Positions 21,501-35,352 are shown, counted from the stretch's first letter. The stretch: DNA of 64,000 bases from Atriophallophorus winterbourni (GCA_013407085.1 JACCGJ010000639.1:110865-174864), one strand, 5' to 3'. Notes: a model not told the origin generated them from the letters alone. Program-made: numbers and translations.

Positions 21501-22310
21501 TGCCATTTGCATTTTCGTCACTACCCCTCTAACACTTCTCCAGTTTCATTGCTCTTCCAGATCCCAGTATCGGAAGTCCAAGCGCACGCAGTCTCAGCTG
21601 ACCCTGTTCCGGAGGATGTGGTGGGTAACGGTGTCCCGGGTTGACGCCCTACCTGTCCAAATGCCACAAAAATCCACTGATGGTGCAGGCTAACGCGAAT
21701 GTGGCCCGCTATAAGGCCTTGGAAACTCGAACATTTTACTATTCTTTTCTTTTCGATCCACCGCACAATCCACCTTGCGGTTTGTACAAGCTCCCCGCTT
21801 TTAATACAGTAATAAACTATTGAACTATTGATTGAAGTAACGTCGCTTGTCGCTGTAATTGTTATCTCTGTCGTAACCACGAAAGTTCGCTGCACACAGT
21901 CTGCTATTTTTCCCCAGACTGGCACATTTTAATGTTGTCTTTGGAATGCACTGATGTCTCTCCTCACCTATTGGTGAGGAGATAACTCTCATGCAAGAAG
22001 ATATTGTTTGAAGTGGTAGACGCTCCTCTGTAGCATACCACCGAAAGAAATCTGGACGCTCGATTGGCTCGTTAGCCACTTATTGTTCTGTGCAAACTGA
22101 AATGAACCAAACAGATCTCCGTGTTAGGTCTGCACATTTTTCGCTATATTTATTAGAAATGCACTAATTTTGTGAAGCTTCATGAATAGAGTTTACGAAT
22201 TTTGACTGAACTTTTATGATAGCTAAGAAGAAAACAGTGTTTCATTACAAAACATCTTATGTGAAATAAAAACTTTTATATATTGCGCTCGACCTTCGTT
22301 TGAAGGTCAT

Positions 22311-23520
22311 CCAGTTCAGTTCAGTTTGCACAGGACAGTATGTGTCTAACGAGCCAATAGAGCGTCTAGAATTTCTTTTGTTGAAAAGCTGTAAAGAAGC
22401 ACTCACCACTGCCAGAATGTTTATCCTCTTCGTCTATCTAAAATCTTCGACGATCGCGACGACAAGAGATTACCCGGATTGTACTTAGGAAGCACCGCGT
22501 TATAGCTGATGCTGGAAAAAGAAAAAGCAGTTTCTCTTCACCAGCACGGTGAGAGGTTAGCTGAAGTAGTATCGTGTATAACAAATAAAAAAACAGAGAA
22601 ACTTAGCCCTCACTTTATTTACGGGATAACGCTAAAAGATGAACTACCTAAGCTTGTACAGCAATTAAGGAGAGTATTCAGGAATAAACTTTCACCAGTT
22701 TCGGTCCAAAGCCTGCTTAAAACTCGAGACGGTACCACAGGATATAATATTTTCTGGAAGAATGTTCCAGAAGTTGACAACCCTAAGGCTGAAAAAGTGT
22801 TTCCTGGAGTTTATCCGACATCGTTTCTTAGCAATTTTAAGTGAATGGCCCCGAGTGTCCAGCTCGGGGTTTAAGGAATAGAAGTCGTTCATTGGCACGC
22901 CACTCAAACCCTTCAAGATTTCGAAGGTTTCTATTAAGTCACCTATCAAACGACGGTGCGTAAGTCAAAAAAGATCTAGGGGCTTCAGGCGTGCAGCGTA
23001 CGGTTTCCCTCGCTGACCCTCAATCATGCGAGTTGCGAGACGCTGTACGCTTTCGAGTTGAACGATATCCTTCTTGTAGTTAGGGCACTACGCCTGGACA
23101 CAATATTCTAAATGCGTTCGAAATATTGCCTTGTAAAGGGGCAGGAATACATCGGGTCTTCTGCTGGATATCACGGATCTCAGCCGAAAAAGAACTTGGC
23201 GAGCACGTTAAACTGCAGCGGCCCATTGGTCCTCCCATTTGAAGTCAGTCGTAACTAGTACCCCTAAATCCTCAACACGCTGTGTGGCGCTAACAGTGAG
23301 AGAATTGCCCAACACCTGAACTGAAATCTTATCAACCAGTGCTGACAAGAGTTGGCTCTTATTAAGGTTCAGTGGGAGGTCCCACCGGTGTGACAAGTTT
23401 ATGACCCGTTCAAGGTCGTGCATCAAGGTATTTTCATCCGTTGATCCGATGAATTTCACATCATCCGCGAAAATGAAGCATGCACACTTCAAGGCAGACG
23501 ACAAGTCATCAATAAATGCT
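22311..23520 (-). mobile_element. CR1-like LINE, 5'-truncated copy
   Basis: Minus strand copy of the 3' part of the element at 30.1-33.4 kb. It keeps SRKHFFSLRVVNFWNILPE at about 22810-22760 and the reverse transcriptase end (FIFADDVKFIGSTDENT) at about 23470-23420. It is cut off at 23520, where another copy's 3' end begins. Confidence 0.8.
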
Positions 23521-23790
23521 TAGTTCCGTTAAGCTCAGTTGGAAAAGGACTGTAAATGGCTGATAAGCCAGTCGAGTGCCCAGAATTTCTGTCGGTGCAA
23601 AGCTTTAAAGGAGCACCCACCACTGCCAAAGTTGGATAATTCTTCTCTGGTATCCTCTTCGTATGCGATGATACGTCCGCTGTTTGAAGGCTGTCCTTCG
23701 CTCCCAGTATTTTTAACTGTGAATGATAAAAAAAAGTAAAGGGTTTCTCTTCACCATGCCGGCGAGAGGCTAGCTATGGAAAATTGGTGC
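23521..23790 (-). mobile_element. CR1-like LINE, 3' end scrap
   Basis: Contains only the terminal untranslated part, including GTTAAGCTCAGTTGGAAAAG and the TGCCCAGAATTTCTGTCG block. Confidence 0.65.
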
Positions 23791-24059
23791 GTACATTTAG
23801 AACATGACATTTAAAACGAGGCATCATATAACAGGATTTTTAAATCGTTGTAAAAACCATATAAATTTAAAATGAACAAAAAAATGGACAATTCTGTCGA
23901 CAGGCGACTTGTATAGTCATGTTAGCGTTCAATTTTCACAAGAATTAGAGTGTTTGAAAATTGATCGCAACCACGGAATTTATTTGATGGTATTCCGTTG
24001 AGCATTTGACACCCCGATTATTGATATTTAGATCTTCTATTTCGGATATCTCAAAATTC

Positions 24060-25630
24060 AGGTTGTTCAGTTCAGTTCCGTTTGCACTTGACAGCAAGTG
24101 GTTTACGTGTCTTTAAAAAATTTTTGTGGAAATCTGCAGAGAAGTGCATTATATTGCTAAGAGAATTTTATCCGTTTGAAATCTTCTATGATCGCGAAAC
24201 CAAGAGATTAACGATATTTTATTTATGGAGCAAAACTTTATAACCGACGCTCGAAAAGAATAAGCAGTATCTCTTCACGAGCACGTAGAGAGTTCAACTG
24301 ACGTAGAATCGTGTATAACAACAGAATACTCTTGCTTTTATTTTCTTTACGGGATAACGCTAAAAGGTGATCTACCTAAACTTGTATAGTAATTAAGGAG
24401 AGTATTAAGGAAATAACTTACCACAGTTGTGGTCCAAACCCTGTTGGATACTCGAGACGGAACCGCAGGATATAAGTTCTTCTGGACGAATTTTCAAGAC
24501 GTTTACCACCCTAAGACTGAAACAGTGTTTTCTGGAGTCTCGTCGACATCCCTTCTTAGCAAGTTTAAGCAAACGGCCCGGGTGCTCAGATCGAGACTTC
24601 AAGTAAACTCGTTCTTTGGAACGCCACATAAACCCTTCAAGATCTTAAAGGTTTCAATTAAGTCATCTCTTAAACGACGGCGCCTAAGAAAAAAAGATCC
24701 AGAGACTTCAGGCATGCAGCGTACGGTTTCCCTCGCTGACCCTTAATCATGTGAATTCCAGGAGGCCTAACGCTTTCAAGTCAAAGTAGTGAGGACACCA
24801 AGCCTGAACACAATGTTCCATATGCGGCCGAACTAATGTCTGGTAAAGTGGCAGGAATACATCAGGTCTTCTGCTCGATAGCACTGATTTAAGCAGAAAA
24901 ATACCTTGCGTGCACGCTGAGCTACAGCGGCACATTGGTCTTCCTATTTGAAGTCAGGCTACCAGTACTCCTATATCCAAAGCACACTGTGCGGAGTTAG
25001 CATTGACTGAATTTCACGACATCTGCACCGAAATATTTTTCAACCATTGCTTACAAGATTTGGTTCTTATTTAGGTTCAGTGGGAGGTCCCTACTAGTAT
25101 GACTGATTTATGACCCGCTAAAAGTCGTGCATCAAGGTATTTTTATCCGTTGATCAGATTTACTTCACATTATCCGCAAAAATGAAGCATGGACACTTCA
25201 AGGCAGACAATAAGTCATCAATAATATTTAGGAATAGAAGAGGACCGAGCACCGAACCTCGAGGGACCCTACTGATCACGTCAAATTGGTTGGACAATAC
25301 GGATCCCACCCGAACTCTTAATATCCTACCAGTAAGAAATGATTTTATCCAACCAACTAGAATACACTGTATGCATTTTGCTGATAGCTTGATTTCTAAA
25401 AGGCAGTGGTTCACGGAATTGAGAGCCTTACTAAAATCTAGGTAGAGTGCTTCGACCGGCTTTCCTTCGTCTAGCCGTTTAGTGACAGTATTGAAAAAAC
25501 TAAGAAGGTTAGTCAGGCAAGATCTACCCATGAGAAATCCATGTTAAGTTACACTCAGTAAAGAATGCCGACCAACACTCAATAGTTCTTTCGAGACTAT
25601 CCTAGTCAGCATGAAAATTTCGCGCGCGCT
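24060..25630 (-). mobile_element. CR1-like LINE, 5'-truncated, degenerate
   Basis: 3' end at 24060 (TTCAGTTCAGTTCCGTTTGC). Reverse transcriptase frames at 25531-25160 include GRSCLTNLLSFFNTVTKR and ALYLDFSKALNSVNH. The TPDVFLPLYQTLVRPHMEHC-like segment lies at about 24860-24800. Stops and small indels throughout. Confidence 0.8.
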
Positions 25631-25754
25631 TGAATACGGTGCGTGATCCCAATTACATTTCCATATTACTTTTTCCTCTATACGCTACATACCGGAACCG
25701 ATAACATGTGAAATATCTTAAAGTTAAAATTTACGTTCCACGATATTCTACATA

Positions 25755-26428
25755 CAGTGGAACCCGGTTACAACGAATCGCTGGGGAGAGAGTAAAATGT
25801 TCGTTATAAGCGGAGTTCGTTGTAAGCGAGTTGCGACACTGACAGTCCAATCTCACGTTTTCTGAAGTAGCTGGCGATACTCTTTTGTTTAAGTTTTGAC
25901 TTCGCCACTGCCTCGATCTCTCTCTCCACAAATTCAAGTTCTATTTCGACGTCTCTTCCTTTTATTCTAAAAAATCTTCTGCAGAGATCAAGAGCACTCC
26001 TGGCATCTTTCACAGACGGAGTGTCTGACTGAGTGATTGCAATTTGTCATGAGTCTGTGATTACCAATCACAGAGAATTCACGTGATTTTCTTGTGCGTG
26101 CGTGCGACTCAGTTAGCACACTGTAGGCCAGGCTGCCTGTGTCTCACCAAGCTGTGTGTCAGTTCTATTCTTAACGCACTGCAGGCCAATCTTGACGGAG
26201 CGTGGCTGGTTAAAAGCCAGACAAAGCGAGTTCGTTGTAAGCATGTACTTTATTGAACAAAGTCGGGAAAGTGTACGGTGTTCGTAATAAGCGAGATTCG
26301 TAACGAACAGTTCGTTGTACGCATGTTTCAAATAAGCTTGCAGATAGGGAATTTATTTGGGAAATCATGGTGGTTCGTTATAAGCGGGAATTCGTTGTAA
26401 GCGAGTTCGTTGTAAGTGGGTTCCATTG
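25755..26428 (-). mobile_element. Tigger/pogo-type DNA transposon, internally deleted
   Basis: The 5' end CAGTGGAACCCGGTTACAAC and the reverse complement of the 3' end (CAATGGAACCCACTTACAAC) form terminal inverted repeats. TA flanks both sides (25753-25754 and 26429-26430). The minus frame at 26013-25804 reads DARSALDLCRRFF and KLKQKSIASYFRK, the C-terminus of a Tigger/pogo transposase. Most of the transposase is missing, so it would need a helper to move. TTCGTTGTAAGCG-like subrepeats occur inside both ends. Confidence 0.85.
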
Positions 26429-26430
26429 TA

Positions 26431-27080
26431 ATATGCATCCTAAAACATACATCTCACGCCGCATTAAAATTCGTAAAACTCCTCAAACAAGAAATTGCAC
26501 TGTAAGGTTAGATAATGACACTTCTTTAATGTTAAATAAATTGAAAAAATTAGAATCTGAAATATTAATTCTACGTAACGAAATAACAACTTCTCAGAAT
26601 TTATTTGATTCTTTTAAACCTTTATTATCTCTTATGAAGCCAAATTCCATTATTGATCATGATATCCTTATACAAACCAATAAATTTGTAGAAACTCTTT
26701 GTACTGAAATTACTCAAAGAGAAACTCGTTCTAAGAACATCATTTTATTTAATGTAGCTGATAATTATCCTTCGAATGACTTGAAAAGATGTTTTCTCAC
26801 TTCATACGGTATTCCAACAGATTGTGCTGCTTTGTCCATTTACGCAAAAACAGCATGAAACAACGAACCCCAATACTTATAAAATTCACCGACAAATGTT
26901 TCATTTCATATATATTAGAAAATAGAAATAATTTGAGAAATTCCAAGCCGCCAGCCTCACATTAAAAGCAATTACTCGACGTACTATTCATGTTGTTGGA
27001 ACGTCTTTCATCTCAATTCGAGGTTAAAATAATATTTCAGCTTTCGATTCATTGTTATTAAACCTTGACAATCTATTATT
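26431..27080 (+). mobile_element. LINE ORF1-like fragment
   Basis: Open for 140 codons from 26434. It has a coiled-coil-like stretch (LMLNKLKKLESEILILRNEI), then RETRSKNIILFNVADN. After a stop, the shifted frame continues KQRTPILIKFTDK. This order (coiled coil, 'RSKN..LFNV', 'PILIKF') is typical of ORF1 of CR1-like LINEs. It may belong to the CR1 family seen at 30-33 kb; that is inference. Confidence 0.55.
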
Positions 27081-28628
27081 GGTTTGATGGTGTTGTAAAG
27101 TTTGTGAGTTAATCTAACGCTTCTAATACTAGATTGTTAAAACAAACATGCATGTCAGTTGAGCTTGAGGGTATTTCAAATAAATTGACGGCATCTAAAT
27201 TTTGACCGATGATTGATCGAAAAAAGCCTATCTAAGCCTATCTTCCATCAACAGACCGTTTGGTTTAATTCGGTGCAAATTTTTACCATTTGGTTTGTGC
27301 AATTCTCATGTTATATTGCAACAAAGTCATGAATAATATTGCATGCTGTATGGTTGGTATTAATTTACACTAGGATGACGTTATTGTACATGCGCTAACT
27401 CAATTCGTTTATGACGAAATTTTATCGGAATTGTTTCGTAGATTAATTTCTAAAAATGTCGCTGTTAATACAAAACTGCTAGTTTTCTATTTGAATGCCT
27501 TGTATATAATGTTAATGGTATCGGATAAAAATCATATCACTGAAAAATTATAAATCTCCGAGGAACATGACAGAATTGAAATCTATTATGGGTGCATTAC
27601 ATTTAGGTTCATTTCAAATTTCAAGTTAGAAGCTTCGCCATTATTATCACTGCAATCCAAAGAACATATTGTATGGACTGAATAAAATGAACATATTTCA
27701 CGCAGTTTACTATACTTTTTGAAAGCAGGCGCGGTGCTTCATCCATTCACACCTTTATAATTACTGATGCATCCACTGACTTTATATATACTGTGTTCGA
27801 CCAAAATGGCCGTCAAATAATTCACGAAACTCACAGGACAACTGCTGCTGATAAAGCTTATGCCCAAACACACGGCGTCGTACGGGCGATTTATCTTACT
27901 CGCACTTCAATAAATAAGCTGATTTTCCGTATTGACCAAACATTTTTGTTGTTTTTATGCATTTCCTATATTTTTAATCTCTGGTTACTGTAAAGTATTC
28001 GAATTTGGGATCATTAAATCTTTGAATTACTTTGAATTAATCTGCAGAAACTGGCGAATTGATAAATAGAAATTGAGCTTGCCTGACGTTATAGCTGGTC
28101 TTTGAGTTGCTGCGTGAGTATTGGTCTGTTAGTAATTGCTCTTATAACTTTTTCACAAGTGACAGTATTGTTAACTTTTTTCAAGCTTGTGCATAAAGTA
28201 GGCAATGAGGGCTTGAACTCTAAATTGAAGAAGAATATATACGTTTTAGTAGGACATGCAACGTTTACACAAATTCCTGTTTGGTCATCGTTTTATCATT
28301 GTTACTGGTAATGAAACGTGAAAATCCATGAAAATCCCGTCAAAGCAATCACTACCTACTGCTTACCTTGGTGAAACGTTTGATTCTCTCTTGGTGCAAA
28401 CATTTTATGTGACTCGCAATATTTCAATTCGTGAAACGTAACGATTCTATTCTGCTTTTTCAACGCTTTGAAGAAATGATGGAATTCCCAAAATTTGGAT
28501 AGAATATTCATCGTAATTATCTAGACGGAAGAAAATTCTCGTTGACTTCAGAAGGTTTATTATGCTTGAATGATAGAATTGTTATTTCCCAAAAATTAGG
28601 TAAATTTGTACAAATTGATTTGTATTCT

Positions 28629-28850
28629 GTGAAATCACAAGCCTGATTCAGTCAATTTTTCGCACACTCAAGGACTGTACGCCAGCTAAAATACTCTCAT
28701 GTCACCAGACCAAGACAGATGAGAGAAACTAAAATAAAAAATGCAATGAGGTCCATTGTGTATTGACATGCAACACTTTGACGGTGGTAATTCAATTTGA
28801 CAAGGTGTTAGCTGCACAGCGCTAAGTACTTCACCATTGCACGTCCATGC
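28629..28850 (-). repeat. SINE-like family A inserted in the gypsy element
   Basis: Splits the gypsy reading between its pre-integrase and integrase parts, so it is younger than the gypsy insertion. Confidence 0.75.
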
Positions 28851-29088
28851 TTTTTAGATATCTTGGAATGAAAAAATGAAATTGCTTGCCAGAAATTTAT
28901 TGTGGTGCCATGAAATAGATGCAGACATATGTAGAACTGTAATTAATTGCGAATCAGGTAAGCATAAAGTTTTCCGATATCCATCTTAATGGACACAATG
29001 GTCAGAGGCATGTGAAGCAGCGCATTCATGTGAATTATTTTAAAACAAATATTATGCATTAATGGTGATTGATTCTTATTCAAAATGG

Positions 29089-30010
29089 CCTGAAGTTTTT
29101 TCACACAAAAACAAAATAATAGTTTTAATATACTTAATCTGCGTAAAGTATTCAACCGCAATTGTTAGATATAATGACAGTCATTTTCATCTGCATGTTA
29201 CATATTGGTTGAAAAATAACACAACAAACATGTATAAAATAGCAGAAAATTTCGAATAGCAGACTGGAATGTCGAAGTGTCAAATGGAATTTTTCAATTC
29301 CACATTGGTTTGTATGTAAGCGAGTTCATGGTTGAAGGCTCATGCTAAAAAGAAAGCATACCACGTTTTAAAGTCTATCTAGATTACGTATATGATGTCC
29401 TCCCTGAGAGTACTATGTACAGACAGTACTTTCAATATGTATGTGTTGTTCATTAAAGCGTTGCAAGACAAAGAAAAATATTAGAAAATTGGCTAGCCAA
29501 AATTCACCTCACATACTTTTAAGAAATTAGCTATTATGCAGTTTGAGAGCCTGAAGTTTTTTCACGCAAATACCAAATAGTAGTTTTAATATACTTAATC
29601 TGTGTAAAGTATTAAACCGCAATTTTTAGATATAATGGCAGTCATTTTCATCTGCATGTTACATATTGGTTGAATAATAACACAACAAACATGTATAAAA
29701 TAGCAGAAAAATGTCGAATAGCAGACACGAATGTCGAAGTGTCAAATGGAATTTTTCAATTCCACATTGGTTTGTATGTAAGCGAGTTCATGGTTGAAGG
29801 CTCATGCTAAAAAGAAAGCATACCACGTTTTAAAGTCTATCTAGATTACATATATCATGTCCTCCCTGAGAGTACTATGTACAGACAGTACTTTCAATAT
29901 GTATGTGTTGTTCATTCAGGCGTTGCAAATCAAAGAAAAATATTAGAAAATTGGCTAGCCGAAATTCAACTCACATATTTTTAAGAAATTAGCTATTATG
30001 CCGTTTGAGA
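29089..30010 (+). repeat. 461-bp direct tandem duplication, two units
   Basis: CCTGAAGTTTTTTCAC begins at 29089 and again at 29550. The two units are nearly identical for about 460 bases. The first unit starts inside the integrase coding part. Confidence 0.9.
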
Positions 30011-30139
30011 GCTAATAATTACTATTAGGAAATATTCCAAGAAAACAGTCAACCTACAGGCATAAACAATTGCTTGAACATTGTGTAGATGAGATGGTAT
30101 CCAGCAATTAACTATTTCATTTCAAGAGGCTGCCGAAAC

Positions 30140-33100
30140 TGATGCTCCTGCTCTAAGTAGCACGCCAAAAAACGTGCAGCTCCCTCGGGTGCTTCGACCG
30201 AGGGCCAAACAGGATTAGTTTCAGAAGCACGAATAACCAGTGCCCAAGTATTGTATGCAAATTTATGCAGCATCAGGAATAAGTGGACTGAACTTTCACT
30301 CTGCGTGGCTCAGTTACACCCAAGGGTTATTGCGCTTTCTAAGACCTGGCTGTCTGCGATTGATGAGGTGCCGGTAAACATCAGTGAACAGTATCTCGTC
30401 ATAAGATGCGATAGGCCGGGCGATAGCAGAGGCGGTGGCGTTGCACTGCTCTTGGAATTTGGTTTGCACAACATGGGTACATGGATATCTCTAGCCATTG
30501 AAAACGTATAAGTTGTTACGAATATAATGACTTGCTCCAAGTCATCGCTCGCAATTGCTCGTGTCTAGGTCACTACCAGTGCATCCCAACAGGAGTTTAC
30601 ACAGCTTATTGAGACACTCGACAGTTTGTTTCACTCAGCTCACAGCGTACTTATCTTGGGTGATTTCAACCACCCAGACATAGATTGGCCTGTCCCCACT
30701 GGTCTAGTCAACCAGCGAAGTGACACCTTTCTCGAATGGCTCCATAATCATTGGCTGCACCAGCATGTCAATGATCCTAAAAGGTTTCGCCATGGATGCA
30801 CTTCATCCACTCTTGACTTGGTATTGTCGTCCCAGCTAGAAGCCATTAGTCATTTAAAGTACCTACCACCGCTCGGCAAAAGTGATCACGTAATGATAAG
30901 CATCGAAGCGATATTGCGTTTTCGCAAACGTTTCTCTCGTCCTAGACGCAGTTTTAGGCTTGTAGACTGGGGTTAACTAATGCAGACTTCAAAATCTTCC
31001 CTTCAGTTATCTAGCGATTCAAATGTAAGTGAAAACTGAGATAGAATTTCTAAGTATCTAAACGAGTTATAAGACAAGCACGCTCCGCTGCTGTGTGAGA
31101 AGGCATCGAAGGCCACCCTGGTAGTCTCCTCGAGTCCGTAGGTCTACCCGTAAACGGGATCGTCTATGGCGGCAATATAAGCTATCCCTTACTACTGGTT
31201 CTTGGGCCCGCTACAAAACCGCTCGAAATGCCTGTGTTAAATTACAACGTGTGCTCAAACAGGATTTTGAGTTATCTCTAGCTAGGGCTGCTAAATCCAA
31301 CCCGAAAAGGTTTTATAGCTACGCACAAAAAAATGAAAAACTAGGGAAAACATAGGGGATTTGAAACTGGAGGACGGAAAAGTTGCCGATACCGACCTGC
31401 CTAAGGCGACTGCCTTCTCTGGGTTTTTCAATAGCGTTCAACGACGGGATAATTCTTCAAACGCACCGTCAGGTCTGCTTAACTCGACACCTGGTGTCCA
31501 TGTATTAGATGAGTTGTCCTTCAATGAGGCTGAGGTGTATGAGGCACTCATCCATCTTCGGGTCAACAAATCTGAGGGACCGGATGGCATCTATTCAATT
31601 ATGCTTGAAAATCTTGCCTCAGTGATTACCGAACCGTTTTGTCAGCTCTTTAATTCATGCCTGCAACTAGAAGTTGTTCCCAGTAAGTGGAGGGAAGTCA
31701 TAGTCGTTCCAATACACAAGGGTGGTTGCAGGTCAACTGTTGGAAACTATAGACCGGTCAGCCTGACTAGCATCGTCTCGAAAGTAATGGAAAAACTGCT
31801 GCGTGACAAAATCTGTCAGCATCTTTGTCGGCATTCTCTGTTGAGTGTAGCTCAGCATGGATTTCTTATGGGTAGATCCTGTCTGACTAACCTTCTGAGT
31901 TCTCTCAACACTGCCACTAAAAGGATGGATGAAGGGAAGCCTGTCGAAGCGCTTTACCTAGACTTCAGCAAGGCTTTCGTTTCCGTAAATCATCGCCCTC
32001 TAGAGATTAAGCTAGCAGCAAAAGGCATACGGGGTAGTCTACTTGCTTGGATAAAGGCCTTCCTTACAGTTAGGACATTCCGAGTTAGGGAAGGATCTAC
32101 GCTGTCAAATCGAACCGACGTGATCAGTGGTGTACCCCAAGGGTGGGTACTCGGTCCTCTTCTATTCCTGATTTTCATCGATGAATTGTCCTCTGCATTG
32201 GAGTGCCCATGCTTCATTTTCGTGGACGATGTGAAATTCATCGGATCAACGGATGAATATACCTAGTTGCACGACCTTGAGCGGGTCATAAACTGGTCAT
32301 ACGAGTGGGATCTCCCACTGAACCTAAATAAGAGCCAACTCTTGTCAGCACTGGTTGATAAGATTTCTAGCCATGTGGCGGGGAATTCCGTCAGTGTTAA
32401 CGCCACACAGTGTGTTAAGGATTCGGGAGTACTGGTTAGGACAGACTTCAAATGAGAGGACCAATGTGCCGCTGCGGATCAGCGTGCACGCAAGGTACTT
32501 TTTCGGCTGAAATCAGCGCTATCGAGCAGAAGACCCGGTGTATTCCTGCCACTGTACAAGGCATTAGTTGGGCCGCATCTCAAATACTGTGTTCAGACGT
32601 GGTGTCCTTACTACAAAAAGGACATCCTTCGACTTCAAAGCGTACAGCGCCTCGCAACTAGCATTATTGAAGGTCAGCGAGGGAAACCGTACGCTGCGCG
32701 ACTAATGTCTCTCGATCTTTTCTCCCTTAGGCGCCGTCGTTTAAGAGGTGACTTAATAGAAACCATAAAGATCTCGAAGGGTTTGAGTGGAGTGCCAATG
32801 AACGACTTATTTACCTTAAGCCCCGAGCTGGTCACCCGGGGCCATTCAATTAAAATGGCTAAAAAACGATGTCGGCTAGACTCCAGGAAACACTTTTTCA
32901 GCCTTAGGGTTGTAAACTTCTGGAACATTCTTCCAGAAGAACTTATATCCTGTGGTACCGTCTCGAATTTTAAGCAGGGTTTTGACCGCAACTGGGGTAA
33001 GTTTTTTCCTTAATTGCTATACAAGCTTAGGTATTTCATCTTTTAGCGTTATCCCGTAAATAAAGTGAGGGCTAAATTTCTCTGTTTTTTTATTCATTAT

Positions 33101-33375
33101 ACACGATACTACTTCAGCTAACCTCTCACCGTGCTGGTGAAGAGAAACTGCTTTTTCTTTTTCCAGCATCTGCTATAACGGGGTGCTTCCTAAATTCAAC
33201 CCGGATAATCTCTTGTCGTCGCGATCGTCGAAGATTTCAAATACACAAAAAGAATAAACGTTTTGGCAGTGGTGGGTGCTTCTCTGCAGCTTTCCAACGA
33301 AAGAAATTCTGGACGCTCGATTGGCTCGTCAGCCACATACTGTCCTGTGCAAACTGAACTGATACAATAGCAATA
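30140..33375 (+). mobile_element. CR1-like LINE, longest copy (endonuclease plus reverse transcriptase)
   Basis: Endonuclease segment: LYANLCSIRNKWTELSLCV, ALSKTWLSA, GGGVALLL, then VLILGDFNHPDIDWP and GKSDHVMISIEA. Reverse transcriptase: NYRPVSLTSIVSKVMEKLLR, QHGFLMGRSCLTNLLS, ALYLDFSKAFVSVNHRPLEI, ISGVPQGWVLGPLLFLIFID and CFIFVDDVKFIGSTDE (FVDD in place of the usual FADD). The C-terminus RKHFFSLRVVNFWNILPEEL lies at about 32890-32945. A TAG at 32264-32266 and stops at 30509 and 30974 break it. The 3' end is near 33365, and three truncated relatives lie at 22.3-25.6 kb. Confidence 0.9.
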
Positions 33376-35352
33376 TTTTTAATATTTAAAATTATTATTT
33401 ATTACAGTATATTACGATTATACATTCGAAAAGTGATTCTTACATAATTACTGTAACCTAATTGATTCGATTCAACGTTTTCCTGATTATCAAAGCTTTC
33501 TTTGCACCAATATTGTATCATGCCTTTGGTAAACTCCCCGCTCAAAACGATTTTAATTTAAATACTAATGTATCTAAAACTTTCATAAAAGCCTAAAGGT
33601 TGAGTGAAGCAAATGTTAGTGTACACGGAAGAGCGGAAGCTTTTTGGTACTACATTATCTAAATAGATCGTTCTATTTTCTTGGAATACGACTAATTCAT
33701 TAATTTTATATGCATGTTAAAGTCAAATTTTTTTTAATATTCATTCATTTTAATATGGAAAAATAATATATCTTTAATAAATTGCATGGCACTATAATTT
33801 ATTTTAAGACTGTTTATATTCAAGTTCAAGATTCACAAGGCTGAATGTGGCTAAATGTCACTGACGCTCCTATATATTTTCGACAGCTTGTGGTGGAGCA
33901 TCCGGCACTTTGATTGTAAATTTAATGTTCAATTTTTCACACGATCTTTATTCCGGATATTTAGAAATTGTGGTAGGAATCCTCCTCACCAGCGCCGAAG
34001 TAGAAGGTATAAAACCTCATTCAAGCTTTTTCACAGCAAGAAACTTTGGAGACTTGTGCTGACAAGGTAAGCCTTGCAAGTATAGGACTACCACTACATC
34101 ATTCAGGGGATCAAGTCCATCCGTCTTCACAAATGCTGATCCAACGCACTTTTGAATAGTTGTTCTAATGTTAGAGACAATATCACGTTCGGTAGCAAGT
34201 TCCAACTCAGCCTAAGCCTTTTTATACTTTTTTAACTTCAAGTTATGCCCACTAGTCGTCAATTTACCTATTAGTCGAGAAACCGGAGGAACTCGTCACT
34301 ATATTGGCCGAAAAGAAGAAGATCGAAAGTTTGTTGAAAAAATCTACGAGCATAGTAGAATAACCACAGAATAGTCGACACGTTGGGTATGGAGAAGTCT
34401 CAGCATGTCAGCGGAATGGTTGGAGAGAAACGTTCCCAATCTTCGTTGGGACAGAAAATACTGTTGCATAGCATTTGCGAATTTGATCAAAAACAAATAA
34501 GAAACCAAAGAGTTTATTATTTAGAAAAGCTATAGTGCATGATATCATTGTGATTTTACTATCTGTATCAATAGACATCGACGAAGCGGACCCAAAAATA
34601 ATTTCGAATAACACCAGGTGATTTGATCATATACACGTAATTAAAACCAAAATATCGGAGCTAAATCATGTTGGGCTATCATGACTCTTTACAATAATCC
34701 ATAAAGATTTTATTCAGGCAGATTACTGCCTGAATATCCGTGAAAATTTGAATGTAATCACGTAATGAGAAACCCATGGTAATTCTGTCAAGTTGAAAAA
34801 TATTAACTACCAATATATTATTAAGATATAACCATCCTCTCCAAATTAAAACAACTGAACAATATTATGTAGAGCACGATCTTGGAACCGAAGTTTGATA
34901 CCCTTAATAAATTACCATTTTACTGCCGAACAAGAATAAACAAAACAGAAAACTCTGGAATATTCAGTGAATTTTGTAAAAACTACTCACACACTATTAT
35001 TATTTGTTGATGATCCTCTTAATCTTAATTTTGTAAAAACCGAACAGAAGTGAAATTGGGACATTTTGTATATATGTTTACACATTTATACCCAAATCTT
35101 TCTTGATAATTAAAATATTAAACTGATCTTCGATCTTGCGACCCTATAGTCAAGCCCTATAATCATGGTGCTCATATCATTGACAATTAAATTACACAAT
35201 CAGTTTCCGGTTAATTGATTTTTCCGCAGAAGTTTGTTCCTTTATCGACCGATATCCGTTAAATCTTCCTGGTTAGAATAGCTCTATAACTCCGAATTAT
35301 ACGTCAGCCAATTTTACAATAACATCTGCAAACCTTTTGCTTCAGGTTTACA
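33376..35352. other. Between the LINE and the C19orf44-like gene
   Basis: AT-rich, no repeat recognised. A spliceable open segment (about 33970-34065) ends at a good GACAAG/GTAAGC donor. It could be an upstream exon of the C19orf44-like gene, but its protein matched nothing I know. Confidence 0.3.

Larger units (their letters stand above)
27560..30130 (+). mobile_element. Ty3/gypsy retrotransposon, degenerate
   Basis: In order: ASPLLSLQSKEHIVWTE (end of the reverse transcriptase), ITDASTDFIYTVFDQNGRQI with AADKAYAQ (RNase H, about 27765-27890), and LLCLNDRIVISQKLGKFVQI (pre-integrase, about 28560-28625). After a SINE-like insertion come MKLLARNLLWCHEIDADI (zinc-binding region) and ALMVIDSYSKWPEVF (integrase core, about 29056-29100). 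Stops and frameshifts occur throughout. Its 3' part is tandemly duplicated. Confidence 0.85.

Noticed and set aside
33970..34065. Possible upstream exon of the C19orf44-like gene
   Set aside because: It has a good donor, but the translation does not resemble the family and no reading phase can be confirmed.
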